A stretch of 64,000 nt of DNA from contig OZ241746.1 of NCBI GenBank assembly GCA_965201045.1, positions 2,542,001 to 2,606,000 on the forward strand, read 5' to 3'. Every line of letters starts with the position of its first letter. Positions within the stretch are counted from its first letter, which is position 1. The position numbers were made by a program, and so were the translations under genes. Shown here piece after piece: positions 19,635-29,720 of this stretch. Origin of the DNA: JAPORK01 sp026710285 (GTDB lineage: Bacteria > Pseudomonadota > Gammaproteobacteria > Pseudomonadales > Endozoicomonadaceae). The notes beneath the pieces are model-generated. The model worked only from the letters and a program-made list of their open reading frames with translations, did not search any database and had not been told where the DNA came from.

Positions 19635-20645
19635 ATGAATAATATTAATCTGAACAAGACAGATTCTTTTAAAAAAACACATACAAAATCCAATAAAAAA
19701 CTGACTGATGTTTTTAAAAAATACCTTAACAGGGTAAATAGTAATATTGATCGTGATGTTAAGAATTTTTCTGCCAGAATTAAATCTTTTTTTAATAGTA
19801 TTCTAAAGAGCAACACTTCAAAATATACAACTTATACCCAACAAACTCCCGTTTACACCCAATACACTCAATATATGTATTCACATCCTACCCCCACTAT
19901 CAGCTATGAGAAAATGCGTTATAATCAGTTGAAATCAAGTGATGTTTTAATTAGCGACCTAAAAGCACATCCGGAAGATTTTAATCTGGTAAAATCAGAC
20001 ATAAAAAAAACTTTAGAGATGAGAGGGTTTGAGTCTCGGGCAGCGGAAAATATCACTCATGGTTTATTAAATGATCCAAAGCTTCAACGCTTGGGAAAAG
20101 TAGATTTTTCAGCAAAAACATTAAGTAATGCAGCAGCAACTTATCAGTCTACTTTTCCAGGGGATTTATCATTTCAAAGAGCTTATGGTATGCTAAGACA
20201 TTTAAACCCTACGCTTGATGAGCTTAGCAGAGACCCTAAGGAAATGAATTTAGTGCATAATACGCTATTTATATCTGCACTGAAAGAAGGTCTGCCAGCC
20301 AGTGAATCCCGTGATTTAGTGAACAATTTACTGGCATCATCTATGAAGAATGAAAGGTTAGCAACACTGGAAGCTAATGTAGTAAATAAAACTAGACGTA
20401 TACTCTGCTTAAAAGTACTGGGATTATCTGCTGACAGCTCTGATCAGGAGGTAAGAAAAGCATACAAAAAACTTGTACTGAAATACCACCCTGACAAAAT
20501 AGTCAATCTAAACGAAACAGAATTAAAACAAAGGCTAAACTTACCTGAAAGTAATTCTTCATCAATCAGCCAGTTAAAGGATAAAATAACTGCTCAGTTT
20601 CGTACTGTAGACATAGCATATAAAGTATTAACGGATGTAAAATAA
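19635..20645 (+). CDS. J-domain protein with disordered N-terminus (possible effector)
   Basis: The 336-residue protein ends in a J domain at about 253-336, which has the HPD tripeptide (LVLKYHPDKI near residue 284), the preceding basic helix (EVRKAYKKL) and the last helix (AQFRTVDIAYKVLTD). J domains recruit and stimulate Hsp70. Here the domain is at the C-terminus, with a short insertion after HPD, unlike DnaJ, DjlA or CbpA where it is N-terminal. The first ~90 residues are Lys/Asn/Ser/Thr/Tyr-rich and look disordered. A helical middle part (about 95-250) has no family I recognise. No signal peptide is visible. The ATG is supported by GAGGAAA upstream. A secreted effector acting on host Hsp70 is possible, but a cytoplasmic co-chaperone is equally compatible. 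Confidence 0.75.
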   Translation: MNNINLNKTDSFKKTHTKSNKKLTDVFKKYLNRVNSNIDRDVKNFSARIKSFFNSILKSNTSKYTTYTQQTPVYTQYTQYMYSHPTPTISYEKMRYNQLKSSDVLISDLKAHPEDFNLVKSDIKKTLEMRGFESRAAENITHGLLNDPKLQRLGKVDFSAKTLSNAAATYQSTFPGDLSFQRAYGMLRHLNPTLDELSRDPKEMNLVHNTLFISALKEGLPASESRDLVNNLLASSMKNERLATLEANVVNKTRRILCLKVLGLSADSSDQEVRKAYKKLVLKYHPDKIVNLNETELKQRLNLPESNSSSISQLKDKITAQFRTVDIAYKVLTDVK

Positions 20646-20746
20646 AAAACCGGTAATGTCTGTTTTATTATGCCGGCTAATCATAGAACTTAAGGTATAC
20701 GGTCGTTTGTATTCATCTGATCCATTACCACATATCTGAACTGCTA

Positions 20747-21808
20747 TTATCCGGAATAATGATAAAGACCTACACTGGTTCCAAGAATCATATTTGATCC
20801 ATACACGCCGAGAGAATAATATTCAATATTACCAGACTGTGGTTTATTTTTATTAATAGCCATATTGTTATCATATGACCAGTGTACTCCATCATCAGAA
20901 GAACTATACATACCATCTCCATATACAGCAATATGCAATATCCCTTTCAACATAGACAAACATTCTACAACTTTATTTTTAAAACCAATGAGATGCCAGT
21001 TTAAACCATGCAATGATTTATAAACACCATAATTGGTTGCTGCATAGAATGTATTTTCCTTTGTGATATAAAGCTGATATACAGTGGCATTGGTTACTTC
21101 GCTAATTTCAGGTGCATTAATCGTTATATGCTGCCATGTATTACCATAGTCTTCCGTAACAAAGATCATTCCATTATGAAATGGATATAAACTATTAACA
21201 TATATTTTGTTGTTTAAAAACTGCAGATGACTATATCCGGAATAGCTAACCGGAGAGATATACTGCCATGATATATTAACCACTTCATTAAGATTATTAA
21301 TATCGATCATTGCTCTTTTTAACACTGCAGATGATTGCAGGAACACCACAAGTTTATGAGATTGCTGGTTAACAAAACCAGCTATATTTGATTCATTATC
21401 ATTAAAAAACAGAAAATCTTCTTTTGTTGATTTCCAAGTTTTTCCCTGATCAAAACTGGCAAAAAGTCCATAACTACCAACTCCAGCCAGCATTAAGTTA
21501 CTGTAAACATAGATAGCTTGTATTCTAATAACATCTTGCGTCGGAATCTGCATCGCAATGCTGCCTGCATCTATTTCCTTCCAGGAGTCAACTGCCGTAT
21601 TATTGGCATGATAATAGATAAATCTGGTATTGTTAACGACATAATCATCGCCGTTATTTGCATGAAAAATATTATTAACATGCACACCATCAAGCCCTGA
21701 ACTTTCCCACACAACGGATTGTGCATGGTGTTTATGTCGTTTAGCTGATGCCTGAATAAAAGCAAGTGCCATCATAATAAGCAAGATAACTCTGAATGTT
21801 TTCATCAT
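20747..21808 (-). CDS. Secreted Asp-box (BNR) repeat protein
   Basis: The 353-residue protein starts with a clear signal peptide (KTFRVILLIMMALAFIQASA) and a basic His-rich stretch (KRHKHHAQS) after the likely cleavage site. The mature part has repeated Asp-box motifs, the S-x-D-x-G-x-T-W turn of beta-propellers: SFDQGKTW, TEDYGNTW, KSLHGLNW and SSDDGVHW. These occur in sialidases, Vps10/sortilin-type proteins and YCF48-like assembly factors. I see no sialidase catalytic FRIP motif or Arg triad, so an enzymatic role is not supported. A periplasmic or secreted beta-propeller used for binding is the best description. It is convergent with the J-domain gene. Confidence 0.7.
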   Translation of the reverse strand: MMKTFRVILLIMMALAFIQASAKRHKHHAQSVVWESSGLDGVHVNNIFHANNGDDYVVNNTRFIYYHANNTAVDSWKEIDAGSIAMQIPTQDVIRIQAIYVYSNLMLAGVGSYGLFASFDQGKTWKSTKEDFLFFNDNESNIAGFVNQQSHKLVVFLQSSAVLKRAMIDINNLNEVVNISWQYISPVSYSGYSHLQFLNNKIYVNSLYPFHNGMIFVTEDYGNTWQHITINAPEISEVTNATVYQLYITKENTFYAATNYGVYKSLHGLNWHLIGFKNKVVECLSMLKGILHIAVYGDGMYSSSDDGVHWSYDNNMAINKNKPQSGNIEYYSLGVYGSNMILGTSVGLYHYSG

Positions 21809-22223
21809 TTTAACATGCTAAGCCTTTATCTTTTAAAAAAATCTGCTCACTGGTTTTTTATGTAAATAAAACACACTCTGATCTACGGTTACATCAGGGA
21901 ACAGGACAATATTGAAGAGGACCTTCAATGACTTAAATAAATATCGGTAATGCAATTTCTTTCGATATATTCATCTGTGATTTTTACTGCAAAGTAAGAA
22001 AAAATATAAGTATATGAGCCATTGGAAAATTGACAGGTTTCTGTACTTTTAAACTACAGATTTAAAGCAGCAGTTAAAACAGACTACGAATAATATAGCA
22101 CAAATTTTAAAGCTGCAAATTAACTTCTTTCAATCACAGAGAGGTTGGTGTTGTGAGCTTTTCTGAATAAGAAAAACCATGGAAACATTTGCCTGAATTT
22201 TTAATACTACACAACAGATCAAC
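21809..22223. other. Intergenic region, nothing recognised
   Basis: About 415 AT-rich bases lie between two minus-strand genes. No coding frame, RNA gene or strong hairpin was seen. It should contain the promoter of the Asp-box gene and the transcript end of the helicase gene. Confidence 0.45.
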
Positions 22224-25200
22224 TCATATGACTGTAACTGATGACCGGTTGTTTAATCGTGTTTCAATATAGTTTTTAAGTTTTTCAAACTCTGCTTCTG
22301 GACTGGCAAACCAGTCAGTGGACCAAATGCGGTAAATATGCCAGCCCAAACTTTCCAGATGTTGCTGTCGGATTGCATCACGTTCCCGTGCTGATTTAGC
22401 ACTGTGATAAGTGGCACCATCACACTCAATACCCATGAGGAATCCATCACGATATTTAGGGTGTTTAACACCTAAATCGATCCGATACCCTGCAACACCT
22501 ACCTGTGGAATCACTTCACAGCCAATGTGTTCCAGCTTTTCCTTCACCCATACTTCAAAGTCACTGTCTGGTTCTAAACAACTCTCTTTACCTGAATCTA
22601 TCATTCCCGTTTTTGCATAGGTTAAAAAGCCTTTTAACGCTTTAACACCTTGTGATGAAGAGGGGGAGATTTTAATATCTTCTGGCTTTAACGAGGTAAA
22701 TACCAGCATATTTTTTTTCGCTCTGGTAAACAATACATTTAAACGTCTGTGCCCTGTTTTACTGTTAATAGGTCCGAAACGTTGCATTACAATACCATTT
22801 TTATCAGGACCGTATACGGTAGAAATAAAGATAGCATCACGCTCATCTCCCTGAACATTTTCCAGGTTTTTTACAAAGAATGATTCCAGGGTGTTTTGCC
22901 ATTTTGCTCTGTAGTTAGCTGCATGTTCATTATCGATAAAAGCACGATCCATTTCAATTTCAATTAAATCTCTCTGTGTTGTATTCATGGTAGCAATTCC
23001 CAGGCTGCGCTCAGGGTACTTTTGCATAAATTCCAGTGCTCCTTTTACAATAGCCTGTACTTCATCCATATTGGATTTAGCGGTATAAGTACCACCAACA
23101 TACTCCAGTCTGACGCCCAGATTATCAGGGTTCTCAACAGGTGATGGAAATAACATAAGTCGATTTTCGTAAAAGTGGTAGTTTGAAAAATTAATCAGAC
23201 TTTCATGTCTTGAGCGGTAATGACGATTTAATATGCGTGCCGGTCTGAACGATGATGCAGCCATATCCATTATGTCAGTGGTGGTAAAATCTTCTTCTTC
23301 ATCGTCATCTTCAGTATCGGACTGAAAAAATGCAGTGGGTGGTAGCTGTTCCGGATCTCCAACAACCACTATTTGTTCAGAACGTATTACAGCACCCAAT
23401 GCATCTTCAGGACGCATTTGTGAAGCTTCATCAATAATCAGCAGATCAAAGGTAAATTTTTCATGGGTTAGGTATTGTGCTACGGACAGCGGTGACATAA
23501 GAAAGCAGGGTTTAATTTTTTTAATTGATTTTTCTGCCCGTTTCATCAAGCTTCTGATAGGAATATGTTTACGTTGTTTAATGATTTCATTATTGAGCAA
23601 TGCTTTTTCTGTCCACTCACTTTTGCGACCACTGCTAATACCATCAACGGGTTGCTCCAGGCTAAGCATACGACAAAGCTCTTTTTGACTTAATTCGATA
23701 AGCTCTTTGTCCAGTGATTTGATTTTATTCCGAACCTGACTTAAATCCGTTCCTGTATCATTTATAATTTGAGAATAACGTTTGTAGATTGCACCGACAA
23801 TAGTATTACAGATCATATACTGTAAGGCAGACGGCAGTGTTTTATAGTCAAAGCCATGTTTATCGTAAAGACTCAGTACCATGCCGGTTATGTCCTGAGC
23901 TGCTTTGTTACGGCAGGTCTTTAATTTAATCAAACAATTTAAACTATCTGGTTTATCTAAAGCATTGGTAAATAAATTGATTAAATCACTATACGTTATT
24001 TTATCAGGATCATTTGTGTTATGCAGCACTGATACATCAATTGATGATAACCTCTGTACTTTTATTGCTTGCTCTTTTATCGCATTACAGCGTGTTTTGA
24101 TTGTTTTTCTGCCTTTAATAAAGTCTTGCCATCTGACAGAAAAATCCTGATTAAAGATTAAATTAAAACTGTTGTTTAATTCAGTTGTATCGAGGTAATC
24201 TTTAATAAAGCAGGCTGTGCTGTCAGTAAGCTGCGTGTTGGTATCGACACCGGCGTAAGCATCACCATATAGTTCTTGGATACTTGTATTTTCTTCAGCT
24301 ACTCTTTTAGCTTCTCTGGCTTCTTTAATCAAGAACAGATCTGCGGTTATGTCTGCAAAAGTAACTTGTTGTGAAGTAGCGATATGCTGAAGTGTATCGT
24401 GTGCCATGGTGAGTTTTTTAATATTGTCTGCCAGCGTGTTAAGATACTGTTCAACTGGGATATCAAAGGATATGTTTTCTTTGATATCGGTAAGCCGGTT
24501 TTTTAATGCAGTAAACGGAGTGCTTTCACTCAAACCCTGCACATGAATCAGCTCATCGGACCCGGCAGTCAAAAACCATTCCTGAATACTACGGGTAAAC
24601 TCATCTCCAACCGGATAACAGCGGCGGATGTTACCTGCCCACGCATTGACTTTATACATTTTTTCAATGTCAATACTGGCATCGTTGGAACAGCTGTTTC
24701 TCAGTGTTTGCAGTATTGTGTCATGTTCGATTATTTGTTGCTCTTCCTTCACATCTGCAATTTCAAACAATTTCTGCGCTGCTACTCGATAATCAAACCT
24801 TGTCGTATGTTTACAAATCTGCATAAAATACTTTTTTGCATGACGATAAGAAGCTGTCAGAAAAGAAAAAAATCCGGAGTTTTTCAGGATCATAGCACAG
24901 GCACGAATTTCAGCAGGATCACCTACTGCAGAAAGATCAAAATCTATCTTAAGTTCGCGAATATGTTGTTGCAATTTGGCAGCAGCTTTAAGTCTTTCGG
25001 TATTCGTTGCATCGATAACCGCTTTTGTTCTGAGCAGCAGACAATCTGCCGGAATAGCAGTAATATCATCCTGAAGTTTTAGCAAGGTATAAATGTTATC
25101 AAGGTTCTGGTTTTTTGATGTGGCAAAACGCTCACTAATAACAAGCAACGGTTTAAGACTTTTTTCCCATAAATTTAATTCTTCCTGTAATGCTGTTATT

Positions 25201-27404
25201 TTAGCGTTGATGGCTACGGCTGACAGTTTATCAGCATCCAGCCTTTTTACAATCTCTGCCTGTTTTGCAATGTTATCGGTTTGTTTCGTGGTTATTGACG
25301 GATCTTTAATGGCATTTATTTTTTCCTTTGCCGCTTTGTAACGGTGAACTGCATCGGTGAAAGCAAGGAATGCTACAGCTTTTTCTTTGTTATTAAGCTG
25401 CGCAATGATCTTCTGGTCAATAGTATCAATATCATATTGAGATACGCTTGCTGTACTATCAAAAAATGATTTAAAGTCACAGGCAGACAGGATGGGGGGT
25501 AACTTAAATTGATCGGTAAAAGATTTTAAATCAATCTGTATTTTTTCAAGCAGTTCTTTCCATTGGCTGAGTAGATGTTGCAGATCTTTCTGTTCAGGCG
25601 GCAGAAGTTCAATGTTGCTGATAAAAAACCACGGATGTCTTCCCTGATCGGCATCCCTATCTATTTCTGCTTTTAACCCGGCAATTTTTTTAAGCTCATC
25701 GATATACGCAGTTAATTTACTTGTAGAAATGTCTGCTTCGGCAAAAGAAATTTTGACCTGATTGAGTGCACCGGACAAATCGCCCAACTCATCTCTTAAG
25801 CGCAGAAATGCCCAGAGATGATCATGAATGGTTTTATTCTGACAACCAAATTTTTCATTTAAAGTATCAACATATTTAGCCAGATAATCTCTGTGCTGTT
25901 TAAATTCATTGAATTTTTCTTTTAGTGAGGTAACATTTTCTTCTGATGGCAGCAGCTCAAGTCTCTTTTTAAAAGATTTCAAAACTTCTGTTTTTTTTGC
26001 TTTGGTTGAATGAAGCTCCAGACAATACGGACCAAGCCCGGCTTTACTAAGCCGTTCATATACGACATTGAGTGCTGCCATTTTCTCAGCTAGGAACAAA
26101 ACTCTTTTTCCTTTGATGAGTGCATTGGCAATAATATTGGTAATAGTTTGTGATTTTCCTGTACCGGGTGGTCCTTTAATTGTGAGGTTTTTACCTTTTG
26201 CTACATCGACTAAAGCACTGTGCTGAGAAGCATCCGCAGGCGTGATAAGTAAAGGAACAGCCTTTTCTACCTCCGGGGTATCGATATCATAATCACCTGC
26301 ATAATCATTACCAGTACTTTCTTCGGATCCCCCTAGTAATTTTTTCAGCAGCTTACTCTTTGCAACCAGCGCCTGTGCTGAATTCAAATCATGATACATC
26401 ACCAAACGCTCAAAACGGAAACGACCAATTGTGATAAAACGCTGGATACGCCAGCTATTTTTTTTGGGGATGGTCACTTGTTGTATGTGTCTGGCTGCTT
26501 TGGTCATGTAATCTTCAGGGGAGTCTTCTGTATCAAATTCCGGAAGCTGAATGCCGAAATTTTTTTGCAGATATTCCGACAGACACAGGTTAACTTCAGG
26601 CTCTTCACCGGTACTGCGAATATAAAAAATGTAACCTTTTTTTGAGCGTTCTTTAACGATTTCCAGCTGTAGCAATAAAAGTGGTGCAATACAGGGTTTA
26701 TCTGAACTTTCCGCTTCATACAACTTTAAAAAACCAAAGACAATATAAAATGTGTTAACACCAAACTCTTCAATATCAGAATGTACAATAGTCGTCAAAC
26801 CACTTAATTTATTTTCCATTTCTGTGGGTTTTAAGCGTGTCTGAATGTAGTTATTGGTACGAGATAAGCGTTTTTGCTTATCTCCATTCACAGGCTGTGG
26901 CATTTCATAGTCAGGATTCAGACCATGTTTTTTGGCAATTTCAATATTGGTTAAACGCTCTTTTTCATTCCAGACTGGTAAATTAAGCTGTTTCCGAATT
27001 TTGTTACGTAAAGCGTTGTCAATTTGATTTTTTTTATTTTGCGCATCTTCTTCATCTTCATCCATGTCATCCATTGCGCTAATGTAATCTTCATCTGTGA
27101 GCTTAGCCTGTTCAAAGCGGAGGCGGAACTCTCGTGTTTCTTCATCAGCAGGATTTTGGTCTTCTTCCGGCAGCGGTTTAAACGTTAGTTTTTTACCATC
27201 TGATAGTTTGCTGTAAATAAAATCAGGCAACTCATCAATAATGCGAATATGTTGGCGGGAGCGCTCACTGTGTCTGAACGATATCAGATTGTTTTTTTTA
27301 CTTGTGTCCAGGAGTTTATCCCGATATTTTTCAAAGCTTTCTGTAATAAAAGCAATATGTTCACTATTCGTTTGGTTTGTATTCGCTTTATCTCCCTGAT
27401 CCAT
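22224..27404 (-). CDS. DUF4011 / superfamily I helicase / Vsr-like nuclease fusion
   Basis: This 1726-residue protein combines three parts. The N-terminal ~350 residues include RDKLLDTSKKNNLISFRHSE, typical of DUF4011. A split SF1 helicase follows, with Walker A GPPGTGKS near 411, a long coiled-coil insertion rich in Lys/Glu/Leu, Walker B LLIIDEASQ near 1325, GDPEQLPPT and LFTRAKK. The last ~110 residues are a Vsr/DUF559-like nuclease (GYRIDLGV, IECDGATYH). Proteins with this architecture are known among bacterial anti-phage defence genes, where one protein may suffice (I recall the name Hhe). The start at 27404 follows GAGGAAAAGG; the frame opens further upstream, inside waaA. It lies about 60 bases after waaA on the same strand and may be co-transcribed. 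No methylase or partner defence gene is adjacent. Confidence 0.85.
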   Translation of the reverse strand: MDQGDKANTNQTNSEHIAFITESFEKYRDKLLDTSKKNNLISFRHSERSRQHIRIIDELPDFIYSKLSDGKKLTFKPLPEEDQNPADEETREFRLRFEQAKLTDEDYISAMDDMDEDEEDAQNKKNQIDNALRNKIRKQLNLPVWNEKERLTNIEIAKKHGLNPDYEMPQPVNGDKQKRLSRTNNYIQTRLKPTEMENKLSGLTTIVHSDIEEFGVNTFYIVFGFLKLYEAESSDKPCIAPLLLLQLEIVKERSKKGYIFYIRSTGEEPEVNLCLSEYLQKNFGIQLPEFDTEDSPEDYMTKAARHIQQVTIPKKNSWRIQRFITIGRFRFERLVMYHDLNSAQALVAKSKLLKKLLGGSEESTGNDYAGDYDIDTPEVEKAVPLLITPADASQHSALVDVAKGKNLTIKGPPGTGKSQTITNIIANALIKGKRVLFLAEKMAALNVVYERLSKAGLGPYCLELHSTKAKKTEVLKSFKKRLELLPSEENVTSLKEKFNEFKQHRDYLAKYVDTLNEKFGCQNKTIHDHLWAFLRLRDELGDLSGALNQVKISFAEADISTSKLTAYIDELKKIAGLKAEIDRDADQGRHPWFFISNIELLPPEQKDLQHLLSQWKELLEKIQIDLKSFTDQFKLPPILSACDFKSFFDSTASVSQYDIDTIDQKIIAQLNNKEKAVAFLAFTDAVHRYKAAKEKINAIKDPSITTKQTDNIAKQAEIVKRLDADKLSAVAINAKITALQEELNLWEKSLKPLLVISERFATSKNQNLDNIYTLLKLQDDITAIPADCLLLRTKAVIDATNTERLKAAAKLQQHIRELKIDFDLSAVGDPAEIRACAMILKNSGFFSFLTASYRHAKKYFMQICKHTTRFDYRVAAQKLFEIADVKEEQQIIEHDTILQTLRNSCSNDASIDIEKMYKVNAWAGNIRRCYPVGDEFTRSIQEWFLTAGSDELIHVQGLSESTPFTALKNRLTDIKENISFDIPVEQYLNTLADNIKKLTMAHDTLQHIATSQQVTFADITADLFLIKEAREAKRVAEENTSIQELYGDAYAGVDTNTQLTDSTACFIKDYLDTTELNNSFNLIFNQDFSVRWQDFIKGRKTIKTRCNAIKEQAIKVQRLSSIDVSVLHNTNDPDKITYSDLINLFTNALDKPDSLNCLIKLKTCRNKAAQDITGMVLSLYDKHGFDYKTLPSALQYMICNTIVGAIYKRYSQIINDTGTDLSQVRNKIKSLDKELIELSQKELCRMLSLEQPVDGISSGRKSEWTEKALLNNEIIKQRKHIPIRSLMKRAEKSIKKIKPCFLMSPLSVAQYLTHEKFTFDLLIIDEASQMRPEDALGAVIRSEQIVVVGDPEQLPPTAFFQSDTEDDDEEEDFTTTDIMDMAASSFRPARILNRHYRSRHESLINFSNYHFYENRLMLFPSPVENPDNLGVRLEYVGGTYTAKSNMDEVQAIVKGALEFMQKYPERSLGIATMNTTQRDLIEIEMDRAFIDNEHAANYRAKWQNTLESFFVKNLENVQGDERDAIFISTVYGPDKNGIVMQRFGPINSKTGHRRLNVLFTRAKKNMLVFTSLKPEDIKISPSSSQGVKALKGFLTYAKTGMIDSGKESCLEPDSDFEVWVKEKLEHIGCEVIPQVGVAGYRIDLGVKHPKYRDGFLMGIECDGATYHSAKSARERDAIRQQHLESLGWHIYRIWSTDWFASPEAEFEKLKNYIETRLNNRSSVTVI

Positions 27405-27462
27405 TGTCCTTTTCCTCTGCATGATCCTTTTTTCTGATCTGTCCACTGCTTGTATACGATGG

Positions 27463-28770
27463 CTATAAATTTTTATTAACCGTTGATACGCCGTGTTTAC
27501 ACATAATACGTTCAATTAATTTTAAGTGTTTATCCAGCGCACCCTGCTGTTGTTTTACTACCTTCAAAGCAGCTTCTCCCATCTGAATACCCCGTTGTGG
27601 CTGTTGCAGCAGAGAGATTAAATTTTCTTTTAGTTCTTCTGTATCAGATACAATGGTTAAGGCTCCACCCGACTGAAAATAATCGGCTACTGCCTGAAAA
27701 TTAAATACATAGGGCCCGGCTATCTGAGGCAGGGCAAGCACTGCAGGTTCCATGAAATTATGCCCGCCAACGGGTACCAGCGTTCCGCCCATAAAGACAA
27801 TATCACAGGCACTGAGCAGTAAAAACATCTCTCCCATTGTATCTGCAATAATCATATCGGTATCTTCTGTAACAGGCTCATTTTTGCTGCGACGTATACA
27901 TTGAAAACAGGTGCTTCCAAGTTTGTTCACTTCATCAAAACGTTGTGGATGACGGGGGACAATTACAAAAAGTACATCATTTATTTGCTGCTTTATTGCA
28001 CGAAAAACCGGTAACAGCAACGCCTCTTCTCCGTTGTGCGTACTCACTGCGATAATAATTTTTGTGCTTTCAGTTTTGTTTTTCAACCAGGTATTGCGTA
28101 ATTTTTTCCCTTGTTCACGTATATTTTTAGGTGGTTTGATGTCATACTTCACAGAGCCTGTTATATGTAGCTTTTCGGGTGCCAAACCCAACTTTAAAAA
28201 TCGTTGTCCATCTTTTTCATGTTGTGCTGCCAGAATGTCTACGGACTCTAACATATTTTTTACAGCTTTACCTGCTTTGGCATATTTTTTAAAAGAACGT
28301 TCTGATAACCGGGCATTAGCAACCATCACCGGAATACTGCGTTTTTGACATGCTCTTAATGTATTAGGCCACAGTTCTGTCTCCATGAATATGGCAAGTA
28401 CCGGGTTGGTTTTGTTAAGAAAGCGGTTTACAGCGCCAGGAAGATCATACGGTGCATATACATGCCAGACAGTATCACCATATAAGCGAATAACCTGCTG
28501 TGATCCTGCGGGTGTCATGGTCGTGATAACAATGCAATATTCGGGATAACGACTCATCAGCTGACGCACAACAGGCGCAGCTGCCATGGTCTCTCCTACA
28601 GAAACAGTATGTACCCAGATAGTTGGTTTCTGGTGCTTTTTTATAAAAAAACCATACCGCTCAGCAATACGCTTTTTATAGCCAGGTTCTTTTTTTGCCT
28701 TTAAAAAAAGGCGTAAAATAACCCACGGTTGAATAAGATAGAGTAAGACTGTGTAAATTAATTTAATCAT
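27463..28770 (-). CDS. waaA: 3-deoxy-D-manno-octulosonic acid (Kdo) transferase
   Basis: WaaA (KdtA) is an inner-membrane-associated GT30 glycosyltransferase that adds Kdo to lipid IVA in lipopolysaccharide synthesis. The 435 residues match the family length. Visible features are the N-terminal membrane anchor followed by ERYGF, the IWVHTVSVGETMAAAPVV segment with the catalytic Glu, METELWPN, NARLSERSFKKYAK, the ITGSVKYDI motif and the GGTLVPVGGHNFMEPA nucleotide-sugar site. It shows that the cell makes lipopolysaccharide. The helicase-nuclease gene follows on the same strand. A perfect 9-base inverted repeat lies about 45 bases upstream of the start. Confidence 0.95.
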   Translation of the reverse strand: MIKLIYTVLLYLIQPWVILRLFLKAKKEPGYKKRIAERYGFFIKKHQKPTIWVHTVSVGETMAAAPVVRQLMSRYPEYCIVITTMTPAGSQQVIRLYGDTVWHVYAPYDLPGAVNRFLNKTNPVLAIFMETELWPNTLRACQKRSIPVMVANARLSERSFKKYAKAGKAVKNMLESVDILAAQHEKDGQRFLKLGLAPEKLHITGSVKYDIKPPKNIREQGKKLRNTWLKNKTESTKIIIAVSTHNGEEALLLPVFRAIKQQINDVLFVIVPRHPQRFDEVNKLGSTCFQCIRRSKNEPVTEDTDMIIADTMGEMFLLLSACDIVFMGGTLVPVGGHNFMEPAVLALPQIAGPYVFNFQAVADYFQSGGALTIVSDTEELKENLISLLQQPQRGIQMGEAALKVVKQQQGALDKHLKLIERIMCKHGVSTVNKNL

Positions 28771-28813
28771 TATGATAAAATCTTTGCATTGTTACTGTTC
28801 AAAAAAAAGCAAT

Positions 28814-28837
28814 TTTTGCTGTTATACTACAGCAAAA
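28814..28837. promoter_or_regulatory. Perfect palindrome upstream of waaA, possible operator
   Basis: TTTTGCTGT (28814-28822) and ACAGCAAAA (28829-28837) form a perfect inverted repeat with a 6-base centre TATACT. It lies 44-67 bases upstream of the waaA start, where a promoter is expected. It may be a repressor site or a small hairpin in the leader. No regulator can be assigned. Confidence 0.35.
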
Positions 28838-28904
28838 TAACACAGTAATACACATTATTACTATGTATGCGAACACAAAGCTATTTTTTTCTCAGAACCA
28901 GGCG

Positions 28905-29105
28905 TGATTTTTACCCTGCACTCCGTAAAGCCTCGCCCTTCAGGCTGTCTCTTAGTCACATTTTTCAGGTTTAGTTTTTTACTCTGGCATGTTTGTTTCT
29001 TGCCGAATATACCAGCCTTTCGAGCGTACAACCGTGGGCTGAGCCTGTCGAAGCCGGATTACTTTTTTCTCCAGGCTTCGACAGGCTCAGCCAGCGGACA
29101 TAGTT
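28905..29105. repeat. Dispersed intergenic repeat, copy 2
   Basis: This is a second copy of the repeat at 17880-18055. It has the box GGCTGTCTCTTAGTCACA, then GCCGAATATACCAGCCTTT, then the inverted repeat GGGCTGAGCCTGTCGAAGCC and GGCTTCGACAGGCTCAGCC. The open frame that crosses it on the plus strand is a by-product of the repeat and is not taken as a gene. Confidence 0.75.
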
Positions 29106-29720
29106 GTATTGAAATTATACGAAAGCTGATATTATCTGAGTTCATCTGTGCTGATTTGTTCATTCCCCCAGATAATATTAATTTTTATTCATTTTCAGTT
29201 ATTCTCAATAAAAAAATAATGCAACCTGTTTTAAGTTACGATAAAGAAATTTGTGTGTATTAAAGCAAATGCTTCCAGGTAGGTTTGTGTAATTATTACT
29301 CTTGTTAGAGTAGCTTTATAGTTAGTGGACAATGGATCATGAATATGACAAATTGAGTCATTTCATTGATTCGATGTTGCTGCGTTTCAGTTTTACAGCA
29401 TTAAATTTTGCCTGTAATACTAATTCAACCTGAAGATATCAGATTTTCTATATAAAAAATTTTCACTGTTTGGGGGATATACAAAAATAAAATTCATTAC
29501 TTTTAACTGAATGGGTATAGTTAGTTAGAAAGCCCTTAGCAAAAAAGTTCCCATGTATATTCTTTTAACGTATTTTTATGTAATGGCATCGGTATTAAAC
29601 TGGATAATGAATTGAGGAGTATCTCTTTAAACACTTCATAATAAGGATAGAAAACAGAACGTCAGTTTTTCCCGGATAGTTTTAAGTAGTGATCGTTCTG
29701 TGTCTGTTAAATGACCAGGA
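29106..29720. other. Gene-free AT-rich region
   Basis: This region lies between the repeat and the terminator-like hairpin of the small secreted protein gene. I see nothing coding and no RNA gene on either strand. Confidence 0.45.

Noticed and set aside
20747..21808. Asp-box protein as a sialidase
   Set aside because: No FRIP motif or arginine triad was seen; Asp boxes alone also occur in non-enzymatic propellers.
28904..29263. Plus-strand open frame of about 119 residues
   Set aside because: Most of it is the translated dispersed repeat (GLSLSKP...STGSASG pattern), a well-known artefact.
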